This document shows, in pieces, positions 56,206 to 64,000 of a stretch of DNA of 64,000 nt. The translations under genes were made by a program, and so were the position numbers. The first letter of the stretch is position 1, and each line of letters starts with the position of its first letter. The stretch is from Pseudodesulfovibrio hydrargyri (GTDB taxonomy: Bacteria; Desulfobacterota; Desulfovibrionia; Desulfovibrionales; Desulfovibrionaceae), in NCBI RefSeq assembly GCF_001874525.1, contig NZ_LKAQ01000004.1, positions 2,446,730-2,510,729 on the forward strand. Direction: 5' to 3'. Below the pieces are notes generated by a model. The model was not told where the DNA came from and did not search any database. It was given only the letters and a program-made list of their open reading frames with translations.

Positions 56206-59200
56206 ATGTCCGCTACACCGACCTCCCTGGACCCGAGAATCATCGCTCGGGGCAGGGAGTTTTTTTCGTCCATTTCCGGCGAATCTCCTTCGGTTTTCAA
56301 CAAAGGCTGGTGGACCGGAAAGGTCATGGATTGGGCCATGAAAAACGAGGATTTCAAGGTCCAGATGTTCCGATTCGTTGACGTTCTTCCGTACCTGAGC
56401 ACCTCGGAATCCCTTTCCCGCCATATCGAAGAATATTTTGCCGGCGAGGATTCCAACATCCCGGACGTGCTCAAGTGGGGGGCCACCAAGACCAAGTTCG
56501 GCGGCGGCCTGGTGGCCAAGGTCCTGCACAAGACCATCCGCTCCAACATCGAGTCCATGGCCCGCCAGTTCATCATCGGCCAGGAGGCCAGGGAGGCGGT
56601 CAAGGGCATCAAGAAGCTGCGCAAGGACGGATTCGCCTTTGTCCTCGACCTGCTCGGCGAGGCCACCGTGTCCGAAGAGGAGTCCGCCGCCTACCGCGAC
56701 GGCTACCTGGAGGTCCTGGACGCCATACATAAGGAATTGGACAAATGGACGCCGCTGGACGGCGGTGAGGGCGACCTGGACTGGGGCAACGCCCCCAAGG
56801 TCAACGTGGCGGTCAAGCCCTCGGCCTTCTACTCGCAGTCCAAGCCCGTGGATCCGGAAGGCACCGTGGACGGCATGGTCCACAGCATCGAGCCGGTCTA
56901 CAGGAAGGTTATGGAGATGGGCGGATTCATGTGCATCGACATGGAGCAGCTCAAATACAAGGAGGCCACGGTGGAGCTGTACAAGCGGCTGCGCCTCAAG
57001 TACCCGGACTACCCGCACCTGGGCATCGTCTTCCAGGCCTATCTCAAGACCGTGGACGAGGACGTCCGCCTGCTCATCGACTGGGCGCGCGAGGTGAACC
57101 TTCCCATTTCCATCCGGCTGGTCAAAGGCGCCTACTGGGACTACGAGACCGTGCTGGCCAAGCAGAACGACTGGCCCGTGCCCGTCTGGACCCACAAGCC
57201 CGAGTCCGACATGGCCCATGAGCGCGTCGCCCGCTACATCCTCGAAAACCACGACATCTGCCATTTCGCCTGTGCCTCGCACAACATCCGGACCATCTCG
57301 GCGGTCATGGAGAACGCGGCCGAGCTGAACGTGCCCGAGGACCGCTACGAGTTCCAGGTCCTCTACGGCATGGCCGAGCCCGTGCGCAAGGGCCTCAAAA
57401 ACGTGGCCAAGCGCGTGCGCCTCTACTGCCCCTACGGCGACCTGCTGCCCGGGATGGCCTACCTGGTCCGCCGCCTGCTCGAGAACACGGCCAACGAGTC
57501 CTTCCTCAAGCAGACCTTCGCCGACGAGGCGGACATGGACCGGCTCCTGGAAAATCCCCAGGAGACCCTGCGCCGCCAGCTGGAGAACGCGTGCAGGACC
57601 GAGCCCGCGGAACGGGACGGGCTGCCCCGGTTCAGGAACTTCCCGCCCTCGGACTTCACCGTCCCGGCCGAACGCGAGGCATTCCCCGCGTCCATCGCCA
57701 GGCTGCGCGCCGCCATGGGCCAACAGGTCCCGCTTTACATCAACGGCCAGGACGTGGTCACCGACGACACCCTGGATTCCTACAACCCGGCCAACCCGGC
57801 CGAGGTCATCGGCTCCGTGTGCCAGGCGGGCGTGGCCGAGGTGGACGCCGCCGTGGAGGCCGCCCGCGAGGCGTATCTCTCCTGGCGCGACGTCCTCCCC
57901 GAGGAGCGGGCAGGTATCCTGCTCAAGGCCGCCGCGCATCTCAAGGCCAACATCCACGACATGGCCGCCCTGCAGGTCCTGGAAGTGGGCAAACAGTGGG
58001 ATCAGGCCCAGGCCGACGTGGGCGAGGCCATCGACTTTCTCGAATACTACGCCCGCGAGATGATCCGCCTGGGCAAGCCCCGCCGCATGGGCCGGGCCCC
58101 GGGCGAGATGAGCCATCTCTTCTACCAGGGCAAGGGCGTGGCCGCGGTTATCGCCCCCTGGAACTTCCCCATGGCCATCTCCGTGGGTATGGTCTCCGCG
58201 GCCATCGTCTGCGGCAACCCCGTGGTCTACAAGCCCGCCGGGGCCTCCTCCTGCGTGGGCCGCGCCATCGTCGATATGTGGAAGGCTGCCGGGCTGCCCA
58301 ACGGCGTGTTCAACTATTGCCCCGGACGCGGCTCGGTCATGGGCGACCACCTGGTGGACCACCCCGACGTGGCCGTCATCGCCTTCACCGGCTCCATGGA
58401 AGTGGGCCTGCGCATCCAGGAGCGCGCGGCCGTTGTCCAGCCCGGCCAGCAGCAGTGCAAGCGGGTCATCGCCGAGATGGGCGGCAAGAACGCGACCATC
58501 ATCGACGATGACGCCGACCTCGACGAGGCCGTGCTCGGCGTGCTCTATTCCGCCTTTGGCTTCCAGGGCCAGAAGTGCTCGGCCTGCTCGCGGGTCATCG
58601 TCCTGGACGCCATCTACGACCGCTTCGTCGGCCGTCTGACCCGGGCCGCCAAGTCCATCAGGCTCGGCCCGTCCGAGAACCCGGCCAACTACATGGGCCC
58701 GGTGGTGGACAAGGGAGCCCAGGAAAACGTCCTGCGCTACGTCAGGATCGCCGAGGAGGAGGGCAGGGTGCTGGTCAAGCGCAACGTGTCCGACGACCTC
58801 AAGGCCACCGGGGGCTGCTACGTGCCCCTGACCATCGTGGAGAACATTACCAAGGAACACCGCATCGCCCAGGAAGAGGTCTTCGGGCCCGTGCTCGCGG
58901 TCATGCGCGCCAAGGACATGGACGAGGCCCTGGACATCGCCAACTCCACCCGGTTCGCCCTGACCGGAGCCGTCTACTCCCGTAGCCCCCACAACCTGGA
59001 GCGGGCCTCTCGGGAGTTCCGCGTGGGCAACCTGTACCTGAACAAGCACTCCGTGGGCGCCCTCGAACGCCACGCCTTCGGCGGATTCAAGATGTCCGGC
59101 GTGGGCTCCAAGTCCGGCGGCCCGGACTACCTGCTTCAGTTCATGGACCCGCGCATCGTCTGCGAAAACACCATGCGCCGAGGCTTCGCCCCCATCGAGG

Positions 59201-59223
59201 AGGACGACGACTGGCTGAGCTAG
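56206..59223 (+). CDS. putA: Bifunctional proline dehydrogenase / L-glutamate gamma-semialdehyde dehydrogenase
   Basis: PutA oxidises proline to pyrroline-5-carboxylate with FAD, and then to glutamate with NAD. The 1005-residue protein has the proline dehydrogenase barrel (about residues 80-450, RLVKGAYWDYE near 305, QVLYGMAEPVRKG) and the aldehyde dehydrogenase domain (about 490-980, with Glu757 in AEMGGKNA and catalytic Cys791 in GFQGQKCSACS). It lacks the N-terminal ribbon-helix-helix domain of E. coli PutA, so control probably falls to the upstream Lrp protein. Confidence 0.95.
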   Translation: MSATPTSLDPRIIARGREFFSSISGESPSVFNKGWWTGKVMDWAMKNEDFKVQMFRFVDVLPYLSTSESLSRHIEEYFAGEDSNIPDVLKWGATKTKFGGGLVAKVLHKTIRSNIESMARQFIIGQEAREAVKGIKKLRKDGFAFVLDLLGEATVSEEESAAYRDGYLEVLDAIHKELDKWTPLDGGEGDLDWGNAPKVNVAVKPSAFYSQSKPVDPEGTVDGMVHSIEPVYRKVMEMGGFMCIDMEQLKYKEATVELYKRLRLKYPDYPHLGIVFQAYLKTVDEDVRLLIDWAREVNLPISIRLVKGAYWDYETVLAKQNDWPVPVWTHKPESDMAHERVARYILENHDICHFACASHNIRTISAVMENAAELNVPEDRYEFQVLYGMAEPVRKGLKNVAKRVRLYCPYGDLLPGMAYLVRRLLENTANESFLKQTFADEADMDRLLENPQETLRRQLENACRTEPAERDGLPRFRNFPPSDFTVPAEREAFPASIARLRAAMGQQVPLYINGQDVVTDDTLDSYNPANPAEVIGSVCQAGVAEVDAAVEAAREAYLSWRDVLPEERAGILLKAAAHLKANIHDMAALQVLEVGKQWDQAQADVGEAIDFLEYYAREMIRLGKPRRMGRAPGEMSHLFYQGKGVAAVIAPWNFPMAISVGMVSAAIVCGNPVVYKPAGASSCVGRAIVDMWKAAGLPNGVFNYCPGRGSVMGDHLVDHPDVAVIAFTGSMEVGLRIQERAAVVQPGQQQCKRVIAEMGGKNATIIDDDADLDEAVLGVLYSAFGFQGQKCSACSRVIVLDAIYDRFVGRLTRAAKSIRLGPSENPANYMGPVVDKGAQENVLRYVRIAEEEGRVLVKRNVSDDLKATGGCYVPLTIVENITKEHRIAQEEVFGPVLAVMRAKDMDEALDIANSTRFALTGAVYSRSPHNLERASREFRVGNLYLNKHSVGALERHAFGGFKMSGVGSKSGGPDYLLQFMDPRIVCENTMRRGFAPIEEDDDWLS

Positions 59224-59241
59224 GCAGGCTGTCGCCGCAAC

Positions 59242-59281
59242 AAAAAAAGTCCCGCCGGGTGAGCCCGGCGGGACTTTTTTT
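59242..59281 (+). terminator. Intrinsic terminator of lrp-putA
   Basis: An 18-bp stem (AAAAAAAGTCCCGCCGGG with its complement) encloses loop TGAG and ends in a T-run, 19 nt after the putA stop. Confidence 0.95.
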
Positions 59282-59283
59282 GT

Positions 59284-59343
59284 TGCCCCCCGGCCCCCCC
59301 CATCCCCTCATCCCTCCTAAACTTTTGGGGACCGCTTCGCGGG
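59284..59343 (+). repeat. Dispersed 3'-end repeat, copy E (truncated, tail only)
   Basis: It begins 3 nt after the putA terminator and keeps a shortened CCCCCGG start, the CCCCATCCCC..CCTCCTAAACTTT tail and the CCGCTTCGCGG box, but has lost the hairpin core. Orientation relative to putA matches the other directional copies. Confidence 0.75.
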
Positions 59344-59472
59344 GCAGGGGACAAGAGAGGGGGGGCGAAAGAGGAAAAAGGGAGGAGCCGGGGCAACTTT
59401 TTTTTATTTTTTATTTGTTCGTCGAATTCGGGGTTTCGAGTTTTTAATCATTTAGGGAGTCTTGATTGTGAA
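59344..59472 (+). other. Upstream region of the TetR-SulP unit
   Basis: The 59224-59583 interval holds no gene. This part is a purine-rich then T-rich stretch ending in the TetR-SulP control region. I see nothing else in it. Confidence 0.4.
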
Positions 59473-59490
59473 ACTGAGTGCATGCTCAGT
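59473..59490. promoter_or_regulatory. Candidate TetR operator O1
   Basis: ACTGAGTG-CA-TGCTCAGT, an inverted repeat related to O2, lies 14 nt upstream of the -35 box. It has two mismatches to a perfect palindrome. Confidence 0.55.
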
Positions 59491-59503
59491 TTTCCCGGTT
59501 TTT

Positions 59504-59533
59504 TTGACATTGTAGGATTTTACCAAGTACTAA
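59504..59533 (+). promoter_or_regulatory. Candidate promoter of tetR-sulP
   Basis: TTGACA (59504-59509) and TACTAA (59528-59533) are 18 nt apart. The promoter is flanked by O1 upstream and O2 downstream, 51 nt before the tetR start. Confidence 0.65.
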
Positions 59534-59540
59534 GGAAAAA

Positions 59541-59558
59541 ACTGAGTGAACACTCGGT
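59541..59558. promoter_or_regulatory. Candidate TetR operator O2
   Basis: ACTGAGTG-AA-CACTCGGT, an 18-bp palindrome with one mismatch, lies just after the -10 box and covers the expected start site. It shares the ACTGAGTG half-site with O1. Confidence 0.65.
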
Positions 59559-59583
59559 TCGCTTGGGAAAAAAGGATCAAGGC

Positions 59584-60165
59584 ATGAAGAAGAAGGAATC
59601 CATCCTCAAGGTCGCCACGTTCATGTTCGCGCACAAGGGGTTCGCGGACACGTCCGGGCAGGAACTTGCCCGCCTCACCGGGGTGGCCGAGGGGACGATT
59701 TTCTATCACTTCAAGACCAAAGAGGGGTTGTTGCTGGCGATCCTGGAAAAAACCAGGGACGAGATAGTGGACCAGTTCGAACGGTTCTTCGAGAACAGGC
59801 CGTTCAAGTCCGGTCTCGAGATGACGGAGGAGGTCATCTCGTTCTACCTCTATCTGGCAGGCCTGATGGAAGACAAGTTCCTTTTGCTGCACCGCCACTT
59901 TCTCTACCAGTTCTCCGAGTCCAACCCGGAGTTCAGGGGGAACCTCGAGGATATCTACAATTGCCTCGTGGACATCTTCGAGAAGGCCATCGTGACGGGG
60001 CTGGAGGACGGTTCCATCAGCCAGGAAATCCTTCCCAGGAAATCGGCGCTCATTCTGTTCACGATGGCTGATGGTCTGGTTCGGTTCAAAAACTACAACC
60101 TGTACGATGCGGGCGCGCTGTTCAACGAGTTGATGCGGGCGTGCCGCAGGATGCTGCAGGCGTAA
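59584..60165 (+). CDS. TetR-family regulator
   Basis: The 193-residue protein has a TetR helix-turn-helix (KGFADTSGQELARLTGVAEG, TIFYHFKTKEGL) and a helical effector domain. The start MKKKESILKV at 59584 has AAAAAGGATC upstream; the longer frame covers the promoter. Two ACTGAGTG operators in its own promoter suggest autorepression and control of the downstream sulP. The inducer is unknown. Confidence 0.87.
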   Translation: MKKKESILKVATFMFAHKGFADTSGQELARLTGVAEGTIFYHFKTKEGLLLAILEKTRDEIVDQFERFFENRPFKSGLEMTEEVISFYLYLAGLMEDKFLLLHRHFLYQFSESNPEFRGNLEDIYNCLVDIFEKAIVTGLEDGSISQEILPRKSALILFTMADGLVRFKNYNLYDAGALFNELMRACRRMLQA

Positions 60166-60182
60166 TGCAAGGAAGAGGCTGC

Positions 60183-62309
60183 ATGCTTTCACGAATATTC
60201 CCCTTTATCGGCTGGTTCAAAGGGTACAACATGGCGGCGTTCCGCGCCGACGCCATTGCGGGGCTGACCGTTGCCCTGGTGCTCATTCCGCAATCCATGG
60301 CCTATGCGCAGCTGGCGGGCATGCCCGCCTACTACGGCCTGTACGCGTCCTTCCTGCCGCCCCTGGTGGCCGCCCTGTTCGGTTCGAGCCGCCAGCTGGC
60401 CACCGGCCCCGTGGCCGTGGTCTCGCTCATGACCTCGGCCTCCCTCGAACCCCTGGCCACGGCGGGCAGCGAAGGGTACATCGCCTACGCCATCCTGCTG
60501 GCCCTGATGGTCGGCATGTTCCAGTTCCTGCTCGGCGTGCTCAAGCTCGGCCTGGTGGTCAACTTCCTGTCCCACCCGGTGGTCAACGGCTTCACCAACG
60601 CCGCGGCGATCATCATCGCCTCGTCCCAGTTTTCCAAGATGTTCGGCGTCTACGTGGACGGTGCCGAGCACCACTACGAGACCATCATCCGCGTGGTCGA
60701 GAGCGCCGTTCACTACACCCACTGGCCCACGCTGGGCATGGGCGCACTGGCCTTCTGCATCATGGTCGGCCTCAAGCGCGTCAATCCCAAGATCCCCAAC
60801 GTGCTGGTGGCCGTCGTCGTGACCACGGCCCTGTCCTGGGGCCTGGGCTTCAACCACGACACCAAGGCCTCGGTGGAGGCCATCCGCGTTCCGGCCGTGC
60901 ACGAGGCCGTGGTCGGCTTCAACGCCACCGTGGACGCCATGGACGCCCTGGCCCTGGAGCGCACCGACCTGGGCAAGCGGTTGGAAGCGGCCAAGGAGAG
61001 CGGCGATCCGCTGGCGGTCCTGGATATCCAGCACGGCCAGAACGTCATCTCCGTGAAGATGACCGCCCTCAAGGAAAAGGCCCACGAACTGCGCACCGAA
61101 CTTCGTGAGACCCTGCTTTCGGGCGTGGAGGAGTCCGGCGGCGGAATGCTTTTCTTCGCCCGGGGGGCCGTCCCGGACGGCATGGCCGACGACGGCCGGA
61201 CCTGGCGCATCAAGGTCGGCAACACCAAGCTCGACGCCGCCTCCCTGAAGATGATGGGCGGCGGGGCCGTGGTCGGCGTCGTGCCCTCGGGCATCCCGTC
61301 CATCACCATGCCGTCGCTCGACCTCAAGGTCATGCTGCACCTGATCCCGTTCGCGGCGATCATCTCCCTGCTCGGTTTCATGGAGGCCATCTCCATCGCC
61401 AAGGCCATGGCCGCCAAGACCGGCCAGCGGCTGGACCCCAACCAGGAGCTCATCGGCCAGGGGCTGGCCAACATGATCGGCGCCTGCGGCAAGAGCTACC
61501 CGGCCTCGGGCTCGTTCTCGCGTTCGGCGGTCAACCTGCAGGCGGGCGCGGTCTCCGGCATGTCCAGCGTGTTCACCTCGCTCATGGTCGTCATCGCGCT
61601 GCTCTTCTTCACCCCGCTGCTCTACCACCTGCCCCAGGCCGTGCTGGCCGCGGTCATCATGATGGCCGTCATCGGGCTGATCAACGCCTCGGGCTTCATC
61701 CACGCCTGGAAGGCCCAGTGGTATGACGGGGCCATCTCCATCCTGTCCTTCGTCTGCACCCTGGCCTTCGCCCCGCATCTGGACAAGGGCATCATGGTCG
61801 GCGTGGTCCTGTCGCTGCTGGTCTTCCTGTACAAGTCCATGCGCCCGCGCGTGGCCAACCTGTCCCGCACCGAGGACGAGTCCCTGCGCGACGCCACGGC
61901 CTTCGGGCTCAAGGAGTGCCAGCACATCTCCCTGGTCCGCTTCGACGGCCCGCTCTTCTTCGCCAACGCCAGCTTCCTGGAGGATCAGATCACCGAGCGG
62001 CTGATGGGCAACGACAAGCTCAGGCACATCATCATCGTGGCCAACGGTATCAACGACATGGACGCATCGGGCGAGGAGGCCCTGTCGCTCATCGTCGACC
62101 GGGTCCGCTCCCGGGGGCTGGACATCTCCCTGTGCGGTGTGAACGAGGCGGTCATGGCCGTGCTCGAACGCACCCACCTGCTGGAGAAGATCGGCAAGGA
62201 CCATGTCTACGCGACCATGGAGAGCGCCATCTGCGCCACGCACGAGAGTGCCCACCGCGACGGCGACGAAGATAGCTGTCCCCTCACCACCGTTTGCCGC
62301 CTGGCCTAA
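60183..62309 (+). CDS. SulP-family anion transporter with STAS domain and a large insertion
   Basis: SulP proteins carry sulfate, bicarbonate or other anions. The 708-residue protein begins MLSRIFPFIGWFKGYNMAAF, then shows SulP motifs (GLTVALVLIPQSMAYAQLAG, SRQLATGPVAVVSLM) and a C-terminal STAS domain (about 570-685, GINDMDASGEEAL). Between about residues 225 and 360 there is a soluble, partly coiled-coil segment (LERTDLGKRLEAAKESGD, MTALKEKAHELRTELRETLL) where ordinary family members have a short loop before VVGVVPSGIPSI. It lies 17 nt after tetR. Confidence 0.9.
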   Translation: MLSRIFPFIGWFKGYNMAAFRADAIAGLTVALVLIPQSMAYAQLAGMPAYYGLYASFLPPLVAALFGSSRQLATGPVAVVSLMTSASLEPLATAGSEGYIAYAILLALMVGMFQFLLGVLKLGLVVNFLSHPVVNGFTNAAAIIIASSQFSKMFGVYVDGAEHHYETIIRVVESAVHYTHWPTLGMGALAFCIMVGLKRVNPKIPNVLVAVVVTTALSWGLGFNHDTKASVEAIRVPAVHEAVVGFNATVDAMDALALERTDLGKRLEAAKESGDPLAVLDIQHGQNVISVKMTALKEKAHELRTELRETLLSGVEESGGGMLFFARGAVPDGMADDGRTWRIKVGNTKLDAASLKMMGGGAVVGVVPSGIPSITMPSLDLKVMLHLIPFAAIISLLGFMEAISIAKAMAAKTGQRLDPNQELIGQGLANMIGACGKSYPASGSFSRSAVNLQAGAVSGMSSVFTSLMVVIALLFFTPLLYHLPQAVLAAVIMMAVIGLINASGFIHAWKAQWYDGAISILSFVCTLAFAPHLDKGIMVGVVLSLLVFLYKSMRPRVANLSRTEDESLRDATAFGLKECQHISLVRFDGPLFFANASFLEDQITERLMGNDKLRHIIIVANGINDMDASGEEALSLIVDRVRSRGLDISLCGVNEAVMAVLERTHLLEKIGKDHVYATMESAICATHESAHRDGDEDSCPLTTVCRLA

Positions 62310-62330
62310 GGGCGAGAAAAGGGAGTCAAT

Positions 62331-63548
62331 ATGTCTGTCATCACCGTATTCAACGGACTGTTTTGCGAAGCCGGCGTGGTGGTCAAGCGCGTGCTCGACG
62401 CCACGGACTGCCGGTTGGTAACCGACCAGGAGATCGTGGCCGACGCCTCGCGCCTGTCGGGCATGGCCGAGGACCGCATCGCCCGCGCCTTCCAGGCCAA
62501 GGCCTCGGTCTTCAACAGCTTCAGCCACGAGAAGGAGCAGGCCATCGCCTGGATGCGCCTGGCCGTGGCCGAACGGCTGGTCGAGGACGAGAATCTGATC
62601 ATTCCCGGGTTCGCCTCCCAGCTGCCCGATCCGTCCATCGGCCATATCCTCAAGGTCTGCCTGATCTCCGACCGCAAGGCGCGGGTGGCCGTGGCCGAGC
62701 GCGAGGAGGGGTTCGCCGACAAGCACGCCATGAAGCTCATCCGCAAGGACGATGAGGACCGCGCCGCCTGGGTCAAGGCCCTGCGCGACGTGGACGACCC
62801 CTGGTCCGGGACCCTTTACGATCTGGTCCTGCCCGTGGCTTCCACCGGCGTGGAGCGCTCGGCCGACCTCATCGTCGAGCAGCTTTCCAACGCCGCGGTC
62901 AAGGTCACGGACAAGACCCGCGCGGCCGTGCGGGACTTCCTCCTGGCCGCCCGGGTGGAGACCGTGCTGGCCAAGGAGGGCCACAGCGTCCAGGTCTCGT
63001 CCCGCAAGGGCACCGTCACCCTGACCATCAACAAGCACGTCCTGCTGCTGGAGAAGCTGGAGCGCGAACTCAAGTCCATCGTCTCCGGCCTGGACGGCGT
63101 CCTGGCCGTGGAGGCCCAGGTGGGCAAGGGATTCCACCAGACCGACATCTACCGCAAGATGGACTTCGACCTGCCCTCCAAGGTCCTGCTGGTGGACGAC
63201 GAGCGCGAATTCGTCCAGACCCTGTCCGAAAGACTGATGATGCGTGACATGGGCTCGGCCGTGGTCTATGATGGGGAGTCCGCCCTGAACCTGGTCAGGG
63301 ACGACGAACCCGAGGTCATGATCCTCGATCTGAAGATGCCCGGCATCGACGGCATCGAGGTCCTGCGCCGCGTCAAGAGCGAGCACCCGGACATCGAGGT
63401 CATCATCCTGACAGGCCACGGCTCGGAGGCGGACCGCAAGGTGTGCATGGACCTGGGCGCGTTCGCCTACCTGCACAAGCCCGTGGACATCGACGTCCTG
63501 AGCGAGACGCTCAAGGCCGCCAACGAAAAGATCAGGGCCGAAAAGTAA
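62331..63548 (+). CDS. Cytidylate-kinase-like / BON-like / receiver-domain fusion protein
   Basis: The 405-residue protein has three parts. Residues 1-170 resemble the cytidylate-kinase-like family (LVTDQEIVADAS, KVCLISDRKARVAVAEREEG, DDPWSGTLYDLVLP), but the P-loop region reads FNGLFCEAGVVVKR and lacks the glycine-rich GSGG/GK pattern. Residues 195-265 look BON-like (GTVTLTINKHVLLLEKLERE, GLDGVLAVEA). Residues 285-402 are a canonical receiver domain (DD289-290, phospho-acceptor Asp333, Lys383). The N-terminal part may bind a ligand without catalysis. It lies between sulP and a sensor kinase. Confidence 0.8.
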   Translation: MSVITVFNGLFCEAGVVVKRVLDATDCRLVTDQEIVADASRLSGMAEDRIARAFQAKASVFNSFSHEKEQAIAWMRLAVAERLVEDENLIIPGFASQLPDPSIGHILKVCLISDRKARVAVAEREEGFADKHAMKLIRKDDEDRAAWVKALRDVDDPWSGTLYDLVLPVASTGVERSADLIVEQLSNAAVKVTDKTRAAVRDFLLAARVETVLAKEGHSVQVSSRKGTVTLTINKHVLLLEKLERELKSIVSGLDGVLAVEAQVGKGFHQTDIYRKMDFDLPSKVLLVDDEREFVQTLSERLMMRDMGSAVVYDGESALNLVRDDEPEVMILDLKMPGIDGIEVLRRVKSEHPDIEVIILTGHGSEADRKVCMDLGAFAYLHKPVDIDVLSETLKAANEKIRAEK

Positions 63549-63569
63549 CTCCGGAAGCCGGGTGGCGCG

Positions 63570-64000
63570 ATGGCATCGTTGATCGAGAAGATACGGCCCC
63601 AGTTCTGGGACACCGAGAGCGACGCGGGAGCGGGCAAGAGCCTGTTCAACTACCGCCGCATCTGGCGCTTCGCCATCTTTCTGCTGGCGCTGGTGGCGCT
63701 GGTCCCGCTGATGGTCATGGCCCTCATCGACTACAACGTCACCCGGCATTCCCTGGAATCCGAAAACCTCCTGCGCACCTCCAGGACCACCTCGAACACC
63801 CGGCGGACCGTGGCCTACTTCCTGGAGGAGCGGACCAAGGCCCTGGAGTTCCTGGTCCAGGACCAGGGCGTCGGCGCCCTGCGCGACAACCGGAACCTGG
63901 CCAAGGTGCTGGCCTCCCTGCAGCAGAGCTTCGGCGGGTTCGTGGACATCGGCGTGATCGACGCCCAGGGGCGGCAAATCGCCTACATCGGTCCCTACGA
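63570..64000 (+). CDS. Membrane sensor protein, probable histidine kinase (partial)
   Basis: This gene runs off the window; 143 codons are visible. It begins MASLIEKIRPQFWD, has a membrane helix (FAIFLLALVALVPLMVMALI) and then an extracytoplasmic segment with helix-plus-Cache character (RTVAYFLEERTKALEFLVQD, FGGFVDIGVIDAQGRQIAYI). The pattern matches Cache-domain sensors, most often histidine kinases. The position next to a receiver-domain protein supports a kinase. The catalytic domains are beyond the edge. Confidence 0.65.
   Translation, partial: MASLIEKIRPQFWDTESDAGAGKSLFNYRRIWRFAIFLLALVALVPLMVMALIDYNVTRHSLESENLLRTSRTTSNTRRTVAYFLEERTKALEFLVQDQGVGALRDNRNLAKVLASLQQSFGGFVDIGVIDAQGRQIAYIGPY

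Noticed and set aside
60189-63977. Long open frame antisense to sulP and the fusion gene
   Set aside because: It mirrors the third-position GC of the real genes and has no homology I can recognise.

Overview
The window is GC-rich bacterial chromosome, probably from a sulfate-reducing Desulfovibrionaceae-type organism (Desulfovibrio or Pseudodesulfovibrio, Desulfobacterota). This rests on the combination of hydrogenase maturation genes hypD/hypE, the futalosine route to menaquinone (mqnA, mqnC, mqnD, mqnE), Kdo/lipopolysaccharide genes that mark a Gram-negative envelope, and overall protein character. It is inference without a database search. I see no rRNA, phage, insertion sequence or CRISPR array.

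Layout. 0.3-5.8 kb (minus): a tightly packed envelope and metabolism operon of HD-domain protein, ddl, waaA, kdsB, carA and a TPR protein, closed by a strong terminator. 6.0-8.9 kb (plus): a seven-helix membrane protein, then a 14-codon leader peptide, hypD and hypE. 8.9-9.4 kb: non-coding, with two terminators, a dispersed repeat and a structured palindrome. 9.4-12.3 kb (minus): a CheV-type chemotaxis protein, a tRNA-dihydrouridine synthase and a periplasmic solute-binding protein. 12.6-44.1 kb (plus): one uninterrupted translation/transcription supercluster. It runs tRNA-Thr, -Tyr, -Gly, -Thr, tuf, rpmG, tRNA-Trp, secE, nusG, rplKAJL, rpoBC, rpsLG, fusA, the S10 and spc operons ending in secY-map, and the alpha operon rpmJ-rpsM-rpsK-rpsD-rpoA-rplQ. 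44.1-45.0 kb: a LysR regulator. 45.0-49.8 kb: the mqn genes with a TetR regulator. 49.8-51.1 kb: an EamA-type exporter and a small zinc-ribbon protein. 51.3-55.6 kb (minus): an Mla-like phospholipid ABC transporter operon plus darP. 55.7-59.2 kb (plus): an Lrp regulator and bifunctional proline dehydrogenase. 59.5-64 kb (plus): a TetR regulator, a SulP transporter, an unusual kinase-like/response-regulator fusion and the start of a sensor kinase.

The most notable signals are outside the textbook genes. (1) Five copies of a roughly 60-120 bp pyrimidine/purine-biased palindromic repeat each sit 3-5 nt after a stop codon or terminator U-tract. All four copies that have a direction share the same orientation relative to the upstream gene. 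(2) Two TetR genes each have a promoter of the form TTGACA-N17/18-TACTNA followed at once by a palindromic operator. One of these promoters should control tetR-mqnE-mqnC-mqnA and the other tetR-sulP. (3) The SulP transporter carries an inserted soluble segment of about 135 residues. It is followed by a protein joining a cytidylate-kinase-like domain with a degenerate P-loop, a BON-like domain and a receiver domain, and then by a sensor kinase. (4) A long imperfect palindrome lies between hypE and cheV.

Start codons were re-chosen from ribosome-binding sites and family alignments wherever the longest open frame was clearly too long (kdsB, HD protein, tuf, rpoB, rpsG, rplC, rplE, secY, mqnA, mqnD, lrp, tetR, sulP and others).
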